The notes: generated by a model not told the origin, from the letters alone. Numbered from the stretch's first letter, positions 1 to 11,890 are shown. The stretch: DNA of 64,000 nucleotides from Pegoplata infirma (GCA_963921195.1 OY992537.1:14099125-14163124), one strand, 5' to 3'. Numbers and translations: made by a program.

Positions 1-487
1 GAGAAATTCCTCTGTATCAGGTTCATTAGAGATATTCAGTCTTTTTTCCAGCCCTTGCAATGTAGCAAAATACTACTTCTTTCAAAAAATACATGTATTT
101 TGAAAGGTCATTTTAAAAAGCGCTGTTTTACCACCAGTTCCAGGGCTGGCAAGTAAGACTCTGAACACCACTATTGTGTTTTAGAGGCAAAGTTTTGAGA
201 ACCAATTGTAAAAATGAACTTAATGATTAATTTTTATTATTAAAACAGATAAAGCGATGTGAAAGAACATATTCCCTTAAAAATGCTTTTTAAAAGACTT
301 CGACATATTTGGGCCGTTTTTTATAAAAACTGGGTAACAAAAATTGTTCTTTTATTTCTCGAAACTTATTTTGTTGTTTGTTTTGGAGGTACTAAATAAG
401 GTTTTTATGGTGTTAACAAACATTATAAATAGTGTAATCGCATTCATAAGGTTTTTATACATTTTTTTGACAAAAAATTTGGGTTTT
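1..487. other. AT-rich DNA, nothing recognised
   Basis: No reading frame, RNA gene or transposon end could be supported here. The sequence is AT-rich with short homopolymer runs and no clear repeat of another part of the window. Confidence 0.5.
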
Positions 488-580
488 TAGTTTTTGCGGG
501 AATTCCCGGGATCCCGGGAAATTTAAAAACGAATCCCGCTTTCCCGGGAAATGAAAAAGTCCGGGAAAAGAAAAACTCTA
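488..580. mobile_element. Short hAT-like terminal remnant with CCCGGG motifs
   Basis: The 93-bp segment begins TAGTTTTTGCGGG and ends with the inverted form AAAAACTCTA. It carries repeated TCCCGGGAA motifs and GAAAAAGTCCGGGA. The same GAAAAAGTCCGGGA block lies near the right end of the 7799-8684 element, so this looks like a minimal relative of that family. No matching 8-bp duplication flanks it, so it may be truncated or old. Confidence 0.5.
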
Positions 581-1400
581 CATGTCACAGAACACATCAC
601 AGCTGCACCCACCTTCAAGACTTAGAAAATTTAAAATGATGTGCTACATAATAAAATTGTGTCTGGGATTTCGAACATTTTTAAAATTTTAAAGAATTGT
701 AAAATTTTGATATGTCCTATTATCTTCGGAAACGGGATAAGTAATTTCGAGACAGTTTACTGATAAGCCCAATTTTGTTAAAAGGCCTGTATTACAGAAA
801 TATGAATATATAATGGACCAAAACCAGGACCTCAGAGTGGGATCGAATAAACAATTCCAATTTTATTGCTTGTAAGACCCAACGTTGTATGTTAACCCAC
901 AGACGCATTGTTGAACCAACATTTTTAACTGTACCAATTGATGATGAATAGGGTACACTCGATGTTTTGTTGGATATGTAGTGTGACGTGTATATTCCAA
1001 GAAACGGCGTTTTTTGGGCGCCAAAAGAAGCTTTTATTACTTCACTCCGACATAAATTGGTAAAACCGCTTCATCAATATGATGAAACCGTTTCATCAAT
1101 ATGATGAAACGTATTTCATTTGGTGTCTAAATTTCATGACAACCTCTTAGAACTTAAAAAAGACGAACCACTTTTAAAAAAATGTTGCTGGGAAAGCGAC
1201 ATATGACCGTTGTACGTTCTACGTAGTATATAAATGGCGACAATAACATGTATGACAACAGTTATATTGTTTTTGTATTCTGTTTATTTTGCCGGTCGGT
1301 CAATGGGTGTGGAAATAGAAAACGTTCATAGTTATCATGAATTATGGGAAAATATTTTTTTTATTAAAAATAAAAGCACAATATAAAAATACCCTATATT
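581..1400. other. Unassigned AT-rich DNA with CATCAATATGATG motifs
   Basis: No gene is recognisable. Around 1069-1110 the motif CATCAATATGATGAAAC occurs twice. It is the internal palindromic monomer of the MITE at 54140-54360, so a decayed copy of that family is probably present, but its ends could not be found. Confidence 0.35.
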
Positions 1401-1407
1401 CAGTATC

Positions 1408-2226
1408 TATGAAATTTCCGTATAGAAAATGTCTCAGATTCTGGGACATTTTTCGTAAAGAAAAAGTATCAGATTCTAAAAATTGTTCGTATAGAAAATG
1501 CGCAAAATGCCTTAGAATCTGAGACTTTTTCTATACGAAAAATGTCTCCGATTCTGAGAAATTTTTCATATAGAAAAAGTCTCCGATTCTGAGACATTTT
1601 TCGTATAGAAAAAGTCTCAGATTCTAAAACATTTTTCGCATAGAAAAAGTTTCAGATTTTGAGACATTTTTCATATAGAAAAAGTCTTAGATTCTGAGAT
1701 ATTTTTCGTATGGAGAAAGTCTGAGATTATACGGAATTTTTCGCATAAAAAGCCTCAGATTCTAAGACATTTTTCGTATAGATTCTGAGATATTTTTCGT
1801 TTAGAAAAAGTCTTAGAAAAAAAAGTCTCAGACTTTAATACATTTTTCGCATAGAAAACGTTGCAGTTACGGAGATATTTTTCGTTTGTTAGATTCTGAG
1901 AAACTTTTTTCGTATGGAAATGGTCTCAGTTTTTTTGAATTTTTTCGTATAGAAATAGTCTCAGATTGTAAGACATTTTTCGAATAGAAAAAGTCTTAGA
2001 TTATAAGACATTTTTCGTACAGAAAAAGTCTCAGATTCTGAGACATTTTTTTGCATAGAAAAAGTCTCAGATTCTGAGACATTTTTTTGTATAGAAAAAG
2101 TTACAGATTTAGAGACATTTTTTGTATAGAAAAAGTCTCATATTCTGAGAAATTTTTATTATAGAAAAATTCTCAGATTCTGAAACATTTTTTGTATAGA
2201 AAAATCTCACATTCTAAGACATTTTT
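1408..2226 (+). repeat. 35-bp minisatellite array A
   Basis: Degenerate tandem units of about 35 bp, built from a near-palindrome (GTCTCAGATTCTGAGAC) followed by ATTTTTCGTATAGAAAAA. About twenty diverged units are visible with single-base changes and small indels. The same unit forms arrays at 4343-4495, 6140-6702, 16985-17400 and, in opposite orientation, 31502-33121. The short reading frame at its start is only minisatellite sequence. The array stops directly at the TATACCCTACACC end of the next dispersed repeat. Confidence 0.9.
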
Positions 2227-2228
2227 AT

Positions 2229-3400
2229 ACCCTACACCACTCTGTGGTGCAGGGTATAAAATAGACTGAGAATTACTTTTCGTATGTCCGTCCGTCTGTC
2301 CATCATCGGTTTAAGCACAAACCGATGATCGCAATTTTTCTATCAATTGACTTGAATTAAATTAAAACTTAAGCATCTTTTGGCCCAAGGACGAAGCCTA
2401 TTGAAATTGAAGAAAATCGGTCCTTGTTAAGACCTAGCCCCCATACAAATGCCCCCTTTGGATTCGGCTTATATGACTCTAATAACCGTATTATAATAGA
2501 TACCGCTTTTAGCAGGTAATCAAATTTTGTATGCACGAATCATCATTCCAAATTTTAAAGGAATCGGCTCAGTCCTGCTGGTAGTCTCCATTGGAGATGG
2601 GCGCGTGAGTGATTTTGGACTCACACTCACTCACGCTCACGACAGGAATTTTTGAATCCCGCACACTCACTCACGAGCATATTTTTTCTACTCACACTCA
2701 CTCACAATCACGTGAGTAAATGTAATACAACTAACACTCACGTGCACTCACGCAAGCTTCACTCACACTCACGTTGACTCACACTCACGAAACTCTTATT
2801 TATAAAAAAAATCGAAAACTAAAATTTCAATAATCTTTCAAAATTTTCAGCAAAAATTAAAGTTCAGCGAAACTTTACTTTTTTTTTGTTTTTTTCGGTA
2901 CGAAATCTTAAGTTATGCCAAACTTTACATTTTGTTTGTTGCTTTTTTTGGTATGAAAGAAAATATTAAGGGAAAGTAAATCACGCAAACTCACGCAAAA
3001 AATCAGCTCACGCACACTCACTCACCCAAAAATCTTACTCACGCACACTCACTCACGCAATTTTTTTCTCCACTCACACTCACTCACAATCACGTGAGTA
3101 AAATTGAATTCAGTCACACTCACGCGTGAATCACGCTCTAATCTGCTCATGTGCCCATCTCTAGTCCCTATACAAACCACCCTCCCGATATTTACATAAT
3201 TCCCTCAAAATTCAGAAAAATGGAAATATTTTATAAAAATTGTGTTTTTAGGTGTTAAACGTGTACTTTAGTAACCTAATCAAATCGGAATATAATTGGA
3301 CTATTTTTGGATATTTCGAACGATAATACATCACCCTTAAACTCCGGATACCCGTTTCGGTTCAATAAAATTTTTTTATCCTAATAAATGAGTCAATAAA
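2229..3400 (+). repeat. Dispersed repeat with palindromic TATACCCTACACC start, split by a hAT
   Basis: It starts with a hairpin-forming TATACCCTACACC / GGTGCAGGGTATA pair, then GTCCGTCCGTCTGTCC, and has stretches such as 'ccccatacaaatg'. This plan matches the TATACCCTCCAC family found elsewhere in the window, but the sequence is a separate subfamily. It is interrupted at 2592-3163 by a hAT element. The right boundary is approximate. No protein is encoded. Confidence 0.6.
2592..3163. mobile_element. hAT-type non-autonomous element, ACTCACG family, copy 1
   Basis: The TIRs are TGGAGATGGGC on the left and GCCCATCTCTA on the right. The flanks GTCTCCAT and GTCCCTAT agree at 6 of 8 positions, a decayed 8-bp duplication. 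Both subterminal zones are arrays of ACTCAC / CACGTGAGT motifs in inverted orientation, and the centre is AT-rich. It encodes nothing. Related copies are at 27535-27977 and 29918-31128, with an end fragment at 50809. Confidence 0.75.
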
Positions 3401-3490
3401 CTTTTAATCCTAATTTAATAAATTTCTTTATTCAAATAAACACCAAAAAAAGTTGTGTCTTATGGACTTATGTATACAATTTAGATACGT

Positions 3491-4098
3491 TCCATTTTTA
3501 TACCCTCCACTTAGTGGGGAGGGTATATATAAGTTTGTCATTCCGTTTGTAGCTCATCAAAATATCGGTCTGGGACTCCATAAAGTATATATATTCATGA
3601 TCCCCGATCGATTCTAAGACATTCTAGCTATGTCCGTCTATCCGTCTGCCCGTCTGTCTGTAGAAATAGTGATCACGGCCGAAATATTACACGGAGATGA
3701 CTGAAACTTAGCATATTTATTGGAAGTTCTCCCGAGAAGTTTGGTATTGCATTTGAGTGATATCGGTTCAGCGGTTCAAAAGTTATGAACGAAAATGTAA
3801 GGACACCTCAAAAATTTTAGTACATTCAATATAACCTAAAAATACAAAATGCTTTAATTCGACGGCTGGTTGACATATGTGAACAGAATTGAACACCAAA
3901 TGGTATTTAAAAAAGTGCAAACATATTTTTTTGCAGAAAAATAAAAAAAATCGCGGATTTTTTTTTTTTCAAAAAAAAATTGTTTTTTTTTTTTAAAGTA
4001 ATTTACTTTTAAAAAAACTTTTTTGCAATAATCTTTTTGAAATTGTGGAGGGTATCACTACATTCGGCAAAGCCGAATTTAACTTTTTTACTTGTTTG
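3491..4098 (+). repeat. Dispersed repeat, TATACCCTCCAC family, full-length copy
   Basis: It begins with a TATACCCTCCACTTAG inverted repeat and continues with a GTCATTCCGTTTGTA block, a 'cataaagtatatatattcat' block and a GTCCGTCTATCCGTCT tract. It ends with GGAGGGTATCACTACA, a TTCGGC-AAA-GCCGAA hairpin and ACTTGTTTG. The same order is seen at 28190-28774, and in reverse at 41245-41852. It has no coding capacity. The class of mobile element is not established from the sequence. Confidence 0.8.
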
Positions 4099-4342
4099 TT
4101 CTAAAAGTGCTATAATAGTACCATATTTTTTTGTTTTTTGCTTTGAAAGCGCTTTAAAATAGCAACGGCATACCGTTTACCGTTGTTATCATTTTGGACG
4201 CTGGTAGAGTACTAAACTGTGATGCTTTGCCAGGACACAAGCGACCATAAAAGGTACTTTGCCAGCGCTCTCCCGTTCGTATTTTTCTGCCTGGGGTATC
4301 ATATGGTCGGTCTTGACCGACTATAACTTTCTTACTTGTTTG
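4099..4342 (-). repeat. Unclassified repeat fragment ending in ACTTGTTTG
   Basis: This stretch has slightly higher GC, includes 'gctctcccgttcg', and ends in TTACTTGTTTG, the terminus used by the neighbouring dispersed repeat family. It is likely a fragment of another subfamily. The minus-strand reading frame across it and the following minisatellite has no recognisable domain and is not treated as a gene. Confidence 0.35.
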
Positions 4343-4495
4343 TACTGAAACAGTCTCAGTTTCTGAGACATTTGTCAAATTGAAATGTCTCAGATTCTGA
4401 AAAATTTGTCGTTTAGAAAATGTCTCAGATTCTAGGACAGTTTTCGAGCAGAAAAGTCTCAAATTCTGAGTCGTTTTTTGTACAGAAAAATTTTG
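4343..4495 (+). repeat. 35-bp minisatellite array B (about four units)
   Basis: Four degenerate copies of the unit GTCTCAGATTCTGA plus an AT-rich remainder. The orientation is that of array A, from which the dispersed repeats at 2229-4098 may separate it. Confidence 0.8.
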
Positions 4496-5867
4496 GGATT
4501 TAATTTCTTAATTTTAAATTTTTATAAAGTTTTCCTAACTGCAAAGGGCATTAAATGCTTCGACAAGGACGTTTTACTCTTCTCAACTATTTATCCCACT
4601 GAATGTCAAAAACTCATAATTTTTTGCTAAAAGCAAAATACAATTTTTTTCTAATGTTACATACATACATTATATCAAATCATTCATAAAATAGTTTTTT
4701 TATTTTTCTAAAAATTGCAGTATTTAAGCAACTACCCACTTAAAAAAAGATTATAGTTTATGCAGAAATTTGCTGAAAAAAAATCCTGCAATTTAAATGA
4801 ATCATTTTTGTGTAATCAAAATAAAATTGGCAAATTTCCAAATCTAGAAAGAAAAACTGTAAAATATTGATGACGACATTATTTTCCTAATGAAAAGGAT
4901 GGTTATAATAATGACATAGAAAATGAAAAAAAAAAACACAGATTTTGTGACGTAGTCTATTGGCCGGGTTTAAGTTACAAGTTATAGCAAAAATCATATT
5001 TTTTCTGTTGTTATTAAAAAAAAGTGGTTAGATATGTATGAATGAATCTAATCGATTTTTTTCGCATATACATTAGCGTGTCCCGAATTATTTTTTTTTT
5101 AGCTTACACGCCCACATGGGGATTAGGACCCTTTTACGGAATAAAAACAAAAAAAAATTGCACAAAAACCAAGTTCGCTACCAGCTTCTAAAGATTGCAA
5201 TCTTATTGTAAGTGCATTTTGAAAAAAAAAAAAAAATATAGTATAAATAAAGTACATTTCCAGAATGTACTTTATTTTGCGGCACTTTTGGCGCCATTTT
5301 TTTTTTTAATAATTTTTTTTTAAATTCACAAAAATTGGTTGCGAACTGTTTTTTGTCCAAAATCCTTTTTGTTGTTACCCGCAAAAGGATGCCAAATTCG
5401 CATCATTAGCATTTTCAAAAAAAGTCGAATTCGCTACGCGCTAATATATGTACATGTAAGTATAATATGTATGAAAGTACATACTTGTAAAGTATTTATG
5501 ATTTTTTTTTTTGTTCATATATATTTAGAAATCCAACACCTAGTCCAAAATCTCATATGTCCTTAAGGTTACTGTGGTGATTAATGTATGACCTCATTGA
5601 TTCATCATCAATATCATTAAAATTGATATTTGTTATTGAAATATTTATTTTTTTTTTGTTATAAAAGGATATTTGAAAAGAGAATCCATTAAAGTTTGAT
5701 ATATTATTATTTTTATTATTTTTATAATGTCACAAATGACAAATGAAAATTACCATTTGTGCGTTAAGAGTTATTAGAATTTTAATTGGATGAGACAATG
5801 TTAATTTTAAACGATTTTTGTTGTTTATGTTTGTTAACAAATTTAATGGAGAAATAAATGATAAAAC
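4496..5867. other. Unassigned AT-rich intergenic DNA
   Basis: No gene is recognised. A short hairpin (AAAGTACATT, 5-bp loop, AATGTACTTT) lies near 5249-5273. Long T and A runs are frequent. Short reading frames here on both strands are composed of low-complexity residues. Confidence 0.5.
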
Positions 5868-5940
5868 TGTTTCTGCCCAGAGTTAAACCGGGGGCCTTCC
5901 GCGTATAACACGGAAGTATTAACCACTACACCATGAACAG
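5868..5940 (-). pseudogene. Decayed tRNA-Val-derived pseudogene
   Basis: Aligned without gaps to the window's tRNA-Val(AAC), it keeps the D-arm GTGTAGTGGTTA, the 3' side of the anticodon arm and GGCCCCCGG of the T arm. The acceptor stem has lost most pairs (5' CTGTTCA against 3' CAGAAAC), and the T loop is changed to TTTAACT. The anticodon position reads TAT instead of AAC. The mismatches make a working tRNA unlikely. It lies 60 bp from the boundary of the nested hAT at 6001. Confidence 0.75.
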
Positions 5941-6139
5941 TTTTTTCTACTACACTATTTACAGATGCAATTCGAAAAAGTTCAATCGTAATTCGAAGTG
6001 CAGTTCCGTTTTAACCATTAGGGCACACTGGGCACGTGCCCAGGTCTTCTGACCTAAGGGGGCCCCGAATGCCAATAAATTCGCTTATACGAAAATGGAG
6101 CAACATTTTTTTATTTGTTTTTAAAGAAATTTTACATTT

Positions 6140-6702
6140 TCTTTTAGACAAATTTTTTTAATCTAACAGATTTTTCGTATACATCTGGGACTTTTTATAT
6201 AGGAGAAATGTGTCCTATATGAAAAGTCTCAAATTTATAGAAATTTTTCCTACATTAAAAGTTTCAGATTGTAAAAAAAGTTTTGCCAAAATAAAAAATC
6301 TAAAATTTTGAGACACTTATCGTATGCAAAGTCTCAGATTCAGAGACATTTTTCGTATAGTAAAAATCACACACTCTGAGACATTTTTAATAGAGAAAAA
6401 ATCTCAGACTCTGAAAAAGTCTCAGATTCTAAGACATTTTTCGTATGAAAAAAATTCTAAAATTTTGAGACATTTTTCGTATAGAAAATCAGATTTTTAA
6501 GGCATTTTTCTTATAGAAACAGTCTCAGATTTTAAAGGCATTTTTCGTATAGAAACAGTCTCAGATTCTGAGACATTTTCCGTATAGAAAAAGTCTTAGA
6601 CTCTGAGACATTTTTCGTATAGAAAAAGTCTCAGTTTGCGAGACATTTTCTGTATGGAAAAAGTATCAGATTATGAAACGTTTTTCGCATAGAAAAAGTC
6701 TT
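6140..6702 (+). repeat. 35-bp minisatellite array C (left)
   Basis: About fifteen degenerate units of CTCAGATTCTGAGACATTTT plus CGTATAGAAAAAG. The array stops at the palindromic core at 6703 and resumes at 16985 in the same orientation, so the core inserted into a continuous array. Confidence 0.9.
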
Positions 6703-6972
6703 ACAAGGAAGGTCTTTAACAGGGCACTAGCCGATTGTCCTGGAGCTTGAAAGAGGGGAGCAAAATAAGAGTAACCTGTTTTATTATAGCTGCCCAATCT
6801 CACATTTAGCGGGTCAAAGGGGGAGGGGGAAACGGGATTTTTTTTTCTTTTTTTTACGATTTTTCCCATTTCTCCAAAAGAAACTATATGAACTTTTAAT
6901 ATAGATCGAAAGGTTTTCTGAAGGCCTATCCAATGGTGCATCGGTCGTGTCCAAATTCGGCTTCGTTAAGTA

Positions 6973-7247
6973 CCCAGCAAAACCTAGGTAATGAGTACCC
7001 ATTCCCAATTGGATTACCTGGTAATGAGTACTAATTACTCGCTGCGTTACTTTATACCCCAAAAAAAAGGCCTTACTTACGATGTAAATAATTTGCAATC
7101 TGTATTGTAAAAACCAGTTAGGTTTCATAAAAATATATAAAAAACAATTTTACTCTTAATTTATTTTCTCTCATTTAATAAGAGCAGTTACTTATTTTCG
7201 TTATAAATCCCAAAGTTAATTACTTGGTAATGGAAGTTTTTGCTGGG
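6973..7247. mobile_element. MITE with CCCAGCAAAA ends, copy 1
   Basis: The TIRs are CCCAGCAAAACC and TTTTTGCTGGG, each followed internally by GGTAATG motifs. The flanks are TA on the left and TT on the right, so a 2-bp duplication is not perfect here. A TTCGTTA motif beside both ends could be a longer duplication. A larger copy of the family is at 50458-51190. It is non-coding. Confidence 0.65.
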
Positions 7248-7798
7248 TTCGTTATTGTCAAAAATGTATAATCGTTGGGCTAGTTTATATGGAGATGTAT
7301 ATACGAACGACCGCCAAAATCATATATAATAATCTCTATCAAAATTATGCTGACCCGTATTTTTTCGTTTGGTGAAATTCCTGCTAGTTCGGCTTTTAGA
7401 TGGATTTTACGAAAGCCCTTATTTTTTCATATGGTTTCAGCTAGGCTTGCCAGATCGAAAATGGTAAAAAGCTTGACATTTAGAAAAAAAAGCTTGATTT
7501 TTCTTGACATCTAGAAATAAAAGCTTGATTTTTCTTGACATTGAAATTTTAGTTTTTTAAAGTACTTTTTTAAACCAATTTTAGAATTTTAGTGAATTTG
7601 AGACTAAAAATAATACACTCAAAAAAAAAACTGTAATGTTAGCAAAAAAAGCTTGTAAACCTACAAGAAAATTTGCTGATTTTGAACCCACAATTTTTTT
7701 GGTAAAGTTAGCAAAAATGTTTTGCAAAAAATTAGTTAACTGAATTTTTTTATTTCAACTTAGTTCATACACATTTCAAGACCCCATTGGGTTCGAAC

Positions 7799-8684
7799 TA
7801 GGGTTTCTATTCGGGAAAAATTTCCCGGGAATTCCCGGGAAATATTTTTCTCAAAATCCCGGGATTTTTTCTTCGGGAAATTTCGGGAATTCGTCGCCAA
7901 TTTTTTAAAGAAGAATGTGTTTAATTTGTGTACAATTTTAAAAGATTTATTAAAAATAACATTAAAACTTTGAAAAAAAGTAAAAATTCTTTAAGCAAAA
8001 CTAGTAAGGATAGGCTTCAGCTTGCATATTATTTAGGCCTTATAATTATTTTTCTTTAATCGATTGCGTGACAAAAATTTCACTTCGATGGTTGGTTGCA
8101 AATTGTCAAAAGATTTCTTAATAAAAAAATTCCATGATTTCTGCTTTTCCAAATTTAGTATTTCATATTCAGATCAACAATCTTTATAGTGCTTAAACAA
8201 AAGAAATCAATATGGATTAATAAAACAATATGGATTAATAAATAAATAAATATTTTAAAGAATATATAACAAATCTGCATTTCAGCTTAAAATTTCATAT
8301 AAAAGTCTGATATCCACAGTATATTAGTGTTTAATTTTGGCACGGATGCTTTAAACCGATTTTATTTCCGAATTGTGAAAAATTTTGTATGGAGAAGAAA
8401 TACGTCAATGCAAATACTACAACAACTGTGAAAATGTCCAATATTTCTACAAAAAATTGATTTTATGATCTTTATACGTATATTTTAGAGGTTATTAAAA
8501 CAATTTTACAAAAGAGAAAATCTCAAATGGTTTTAAATTGGCCATAATTTGTAACATAATAATTTTTTACTTGATAAAGTTCAATATTTATTTTAATTAA
8601 AAAATTCCAGGGAATTCCCGGGAAAAGGATTTTTTTAAAACGTTTTCCCGGGAATTGAAAAAGTCCGGGAATTTAGAAACCGTA
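7799..8684. mobile_element. hAT-type element with TAGGGTTTCTA ends and CCCGGG motifs
   Basis: The TIRs are TAGGGTTTCTATTCGGG (left) and, inverted, TACGGTTTCTAAATTCCCGG (right). Both are followed by several TTCCCGGGAA palindromes. The exact 8-bp duplication GTTCGAAC, itself a palindrome, sits at 7791-7798 and 8685-8692. The AT-rich interior has no reading frame of note. The 488-580 remnant carries the same CCCGGG/GTCCGGGA signature. Confidence 0.88.
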
Positions 8685-8699
8685 GTTCGAACCCGATAG

Positions 8700-9130
8700 G
8701 TCCAGACCCCGATTAGCCTAGACCTAATTGGGTTCCTTAAAAATCGTCACAGTTTTTGATCCAAAATTTGTGTCGGTTTCGCTCTACCTTGCTTAGTTTT
8801 TCAGATACGTGATTTTAGGGGACCACTGGGGTTTTGAGAATTACAAAACTCGATAACTTCAAAAATATTACTCGGAGAGCTTTTGATTATGTTGTGGTCT
8901 TGTTCTACGTGTTGAGAGCTACAAAAATGCTTTTAGACTTTTTGATGCCGAGATATGAGCATTTTAAAATTTTCGGGAATGCTAACTTTTTTGGATCCAA
9001 AGTTAGGACCCATTAGGGTCCACACATGTGAAGAGGACTGGTGATACTATGGGGAGCCCGAGAACCAAAAATGGCCTCCATTTGGCTCTATCTCGCTTAG
9101 TTTCCGAGATAGAGTCATTTTAAGTTTTCT
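8700..9130 (+). repeat. Repeat module shared with the fold-back at 61190-61660
   Basis: This GC-richer stretch includes GAGATATGAGCATTTTAAA, TCGGGAATGCTAACTTTTTT, GGACCCATTAGGGTCCAC, GATACTATGGGG and CTCTATCTCGCTTAG. The same blocks in the same order form each arm of the 60937-61883 element, where they are more recent and less diverged. The frame at 8834-9016 runs through it but shows no domain and is not called as a gene. Confidence 0.7.
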
Positions 9131-11116
9131 GAAAATAAAAAAAAAATAACAATTTTTTTTTGCTAATATTAGCAAAAAAGCTTGTAAAAATTTGGTCAAC
9201 TCAATTTTAAATTTAGTAAAAAAAAATAGTTCAAATTTTCTTTAAAATTGCTAATGCGCTAAATGAAGTTTACAAGATATTTTTGCTAACATGCTAATCT
9301 CAACTAAAAATTTGCTAAAAGTTAGCTTAAAAGCATTAGCAAAAAAAAATTAGTAAATCTACTAATGTATTATTTTGAGTCTACTTTTTTAGTTTTTTCT
9401 TACACCCCAAGTGCAAATAAATGACAACCTGGATTTAAAGACTAAACAGAAAAAGTGTCGGGACTTGGAAAAGTTTCGATACGAAGAATTAGCAAAAAAG
9501 TTAAGTTTATTAGCAAAATGCTAGGTTCACCAAATTTTAAATGCGTTCTGCAAAAGTTTTCTAACTTTTTAGTTATATTTAATTTATTTTTTTTGCTGAT
9601 TTCAGTGAACTAACTGTTGGCAAGTAATCATAATAAAAAAAATTGGAATTAGATCATTTTTGAGTAAACTTAAAGCTTTTTTGTTATCATTGAAATTTTT
9701 TTAGTGGCGTTTCAGAAATATACTCCTTACCGAATGCTTAAAAAGCACTGCCTAAATTTATATCGCGCAACTGCAATGATATAGAAAAAACGAGTTCCAT
9801 AAATTGCTCTTCTTGGTTATTATTTTAGAAATAAAGGAGACATTGGTACAACTAGTGGTAAAACATTTTTAAAAATAATTTTTAATTTATATTTATTTAC
9901 ATTTAAAGACTTTTAAAATAAAATATTCTTGATTTTTTTGACATTTCAGTGGGATATTGTTTAAAATTTTATTTTAGCTTGACAAATGACATTTTGGCTT
10001 GATTCTTGACAGGTACTAAAAAAGCTTGACAATCAAGCCAAATCAAGCCCGTCTGGCAACCCTAGTTTCAGCCCTTTTTTAAATTTTTAAATTTGAGATT
10101 GGGCAGCTAAAAAAACAGAATTCTTATTTTTGCCCCCTCATTCCCATATTCAAGTTTCAGGATAATCGGTAGGTGCCCTATGAACAGTGTTGCCATATAT
10201 TTTTTTGAAAAAACTTTTTATTTCTGAAAAAAATCTTTTTTTTGTGAAAAAAATCTTTTTTTAAAAAAGTATTGAAATAATTAAAATTAATACAAATTTA
10301 TGTATTTTCAATTCAATTTTTGTATCAAGTGTAAAAAAAAATTAATAAAAAAACCACCTAGGGTTCATTTGAAGCTCTAAGAGACTCATAAAAGAGTCCT
10401 TAGACGGTCAGAAAACATAATAATATGAGTGTTTTTTCCTTTCAAAATGGTCTCTTTTTCTGAGCGCTCTAATAATATAATAATAATAGTTTTGATCCAA
10501 TGATCAGTTTTTATTTAGTTTTCCCAATTTAATTACAAATCATTTTTAATAATTATTTAATCCTAACCGAGAACTGGTTACAACGACCGTCGTCTCGTTG
10601 TATCGAAATCGACCAAGGGTTTAGTGGGAATCGAACCCACTACCCCCTGTTTATAGGCTAGAACGCTACCAACTAACCTACAGGGCACAGTGGGAAAAAT
10701 TGCCAATCTAGCGGGAAATAATTCAAAATATAACTAACAGATTTTAACAAAGTTATAATGCGATTTTAAAGTGGGATAGTGACTGCGTTTTAATCCGTTA
10801 AGAACTTAAAGTTTAGTTAATCCATTAGGGAATTACACACTATCAAATGTTGACAATTTATTGGGCTCTCACAGTTAATTGTTTATAATAGTAAACTTGT
10901 CATCGCCGTGTATCGGAAGGGGTAAGCCGTTACCTACCAAGTGTTTGATTTCTTTTAAAGGGTGGTATTAGGTATATTATGTATAAATTTCCATACGTTA
11001 TCTGTTTTGCGAAGGCTCCCTCGTAACGAATTACATAAACAACGTTTTTTTTTTAACTTGTTTAAATTCTTATGGAGCTACAAAAAAAACGCTGTCAGAT
11101 GCTGCTTAATCTTTAA

Positions 11117-11890
11117 CACAGAAAATAATATCGTATATTTTATTTTAATTAAAATTTTAATTGTTTTTTAATTTAATATTAATTAAACTTTTAATTAATA
11201 TAATTAATTGTTTAATTAAATTTTTTACTTTATTTTAATTAATATTTTAATTGTTTTCAAATTTAATATTAATTAAGTATTTAATTTATATAATTAAATG
11301 TTTAATTAAATTTCTAGCTTTACTTATTTTTTTTTTGTTTTGTTTTCCGTGTGTGTGCGAGTGTGTGTTTTTCTCTTGCATTGTATTACATACAAAAAAA
11401 ATACATAAGTATAAAAAGTTTGTTTAAAGTTTTTTTTATTTTTCGCATAGGTTTTTGAATTCTCATTTTGTTTATAGTTTTATGTGTATGTATATGAAAT
11501 GTTTATAATCAACTTTATAAAATCATCTCACTGACTATGTCTTTACGGCATAAATAAATTTGGTAAAGTTTGAAGAAATATTTTTTTTAAACTATTTTAT
11601 TGAAAAAGAATGTTTTTACAAATTATATTTTTTTTTAATATAATATTTTTAATTAATTTTTTTAATTTATACAATTAAAATTTTAATTATTTTTTTTTTT
11701 TAATTTTAATTAAATTTTTTAATTTATAGTATTAAGTTTTTAATTAAATAAATATCCATTTATTTTTAATTAACGACATACAAATATTTTTAATTTATTT
11801 GCGCATTTTAGTGATTGGTCCGGATTTAATTAATTTTTTAATTAAATCTACGAATTTTTTAATTAAATATTTTTTTTATTTTTTTCTGTG
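11117..11890. mobile_element. MITE with CACAGAAAATA ends and TTAATTAA arrays
   Basis: Left end CACAGAAAATAAT; right end ATTTTTTTCTGTG. Between them are long runs of TTTAATTAATATAATTAA-type palindromic motifs, with a central non-repetitive block around 11320-11590. The flanking dinucleotide is AA on both sides. The ends resemble those of the MITE at 45640-45865 (CACAGAAAAAACAG). Confidence 0.6.

Larger units (their letters stand above)
7616..9610. mobile_element. MITE with CACTCAAAAA start and GCTAA-type internal repeats (right end unresolved)
   Basis: The left end TA-CACTCAAAAAAAAAACTG followed by TAATGTTAGC matches the left end of the MITE at 39594-40191 (there with GTTAAC). Inside, GCTAAC / TTAGCAAAA motifs recur around 7640-7740 and 9150-9530 in both orientations. 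The right terminus is not clear, so the end coordinate is approximate. It contains the 7799-8684 hAT and the module at 8700-9130. Confidence 0.45.
7442..10064. mobile_element. hAT-type element with TAGGNTTGCCAGA ends
   Basis: Left end TAGGCTTGCCAGA; right end TCTGGCAACCCTA. An exact 8-bp duplication GTTTCAGC lies at 7434-7441 and 10065-10072. Subterminal sequence has repeated AAGCTTGA / CTTGACA motifs at both ends. The interior contains a further MITE and the CCCGGG hAT at 7799-8684. No transposase frame is visible, so it is a non-autonomous or gutted copy. Confidence 0.9.

Noticed and set aside
3491..4098. Helitron call for the TATACCCTCCAC family
   Set aside because: A 3' hairpin is present, but the terminus is ACTTGTTTG rather than CTRR. 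No 5' TC and no Rep/helicase could be seen, so the class was left open.
4154..4462. 102-codon minus-strand frame
   Set aside because: Joins minisatellite sequence and an unclassified repeat fragment; no domain.
10627..10680. Functional tRNA on the minus strand
   Set aside because: The A and B boxes are tRNA-like, but the same sequence with a conserved non-tRNA body recurs at 20094-20148, so it is a SINE head. The cloverleaf is also imperfect.
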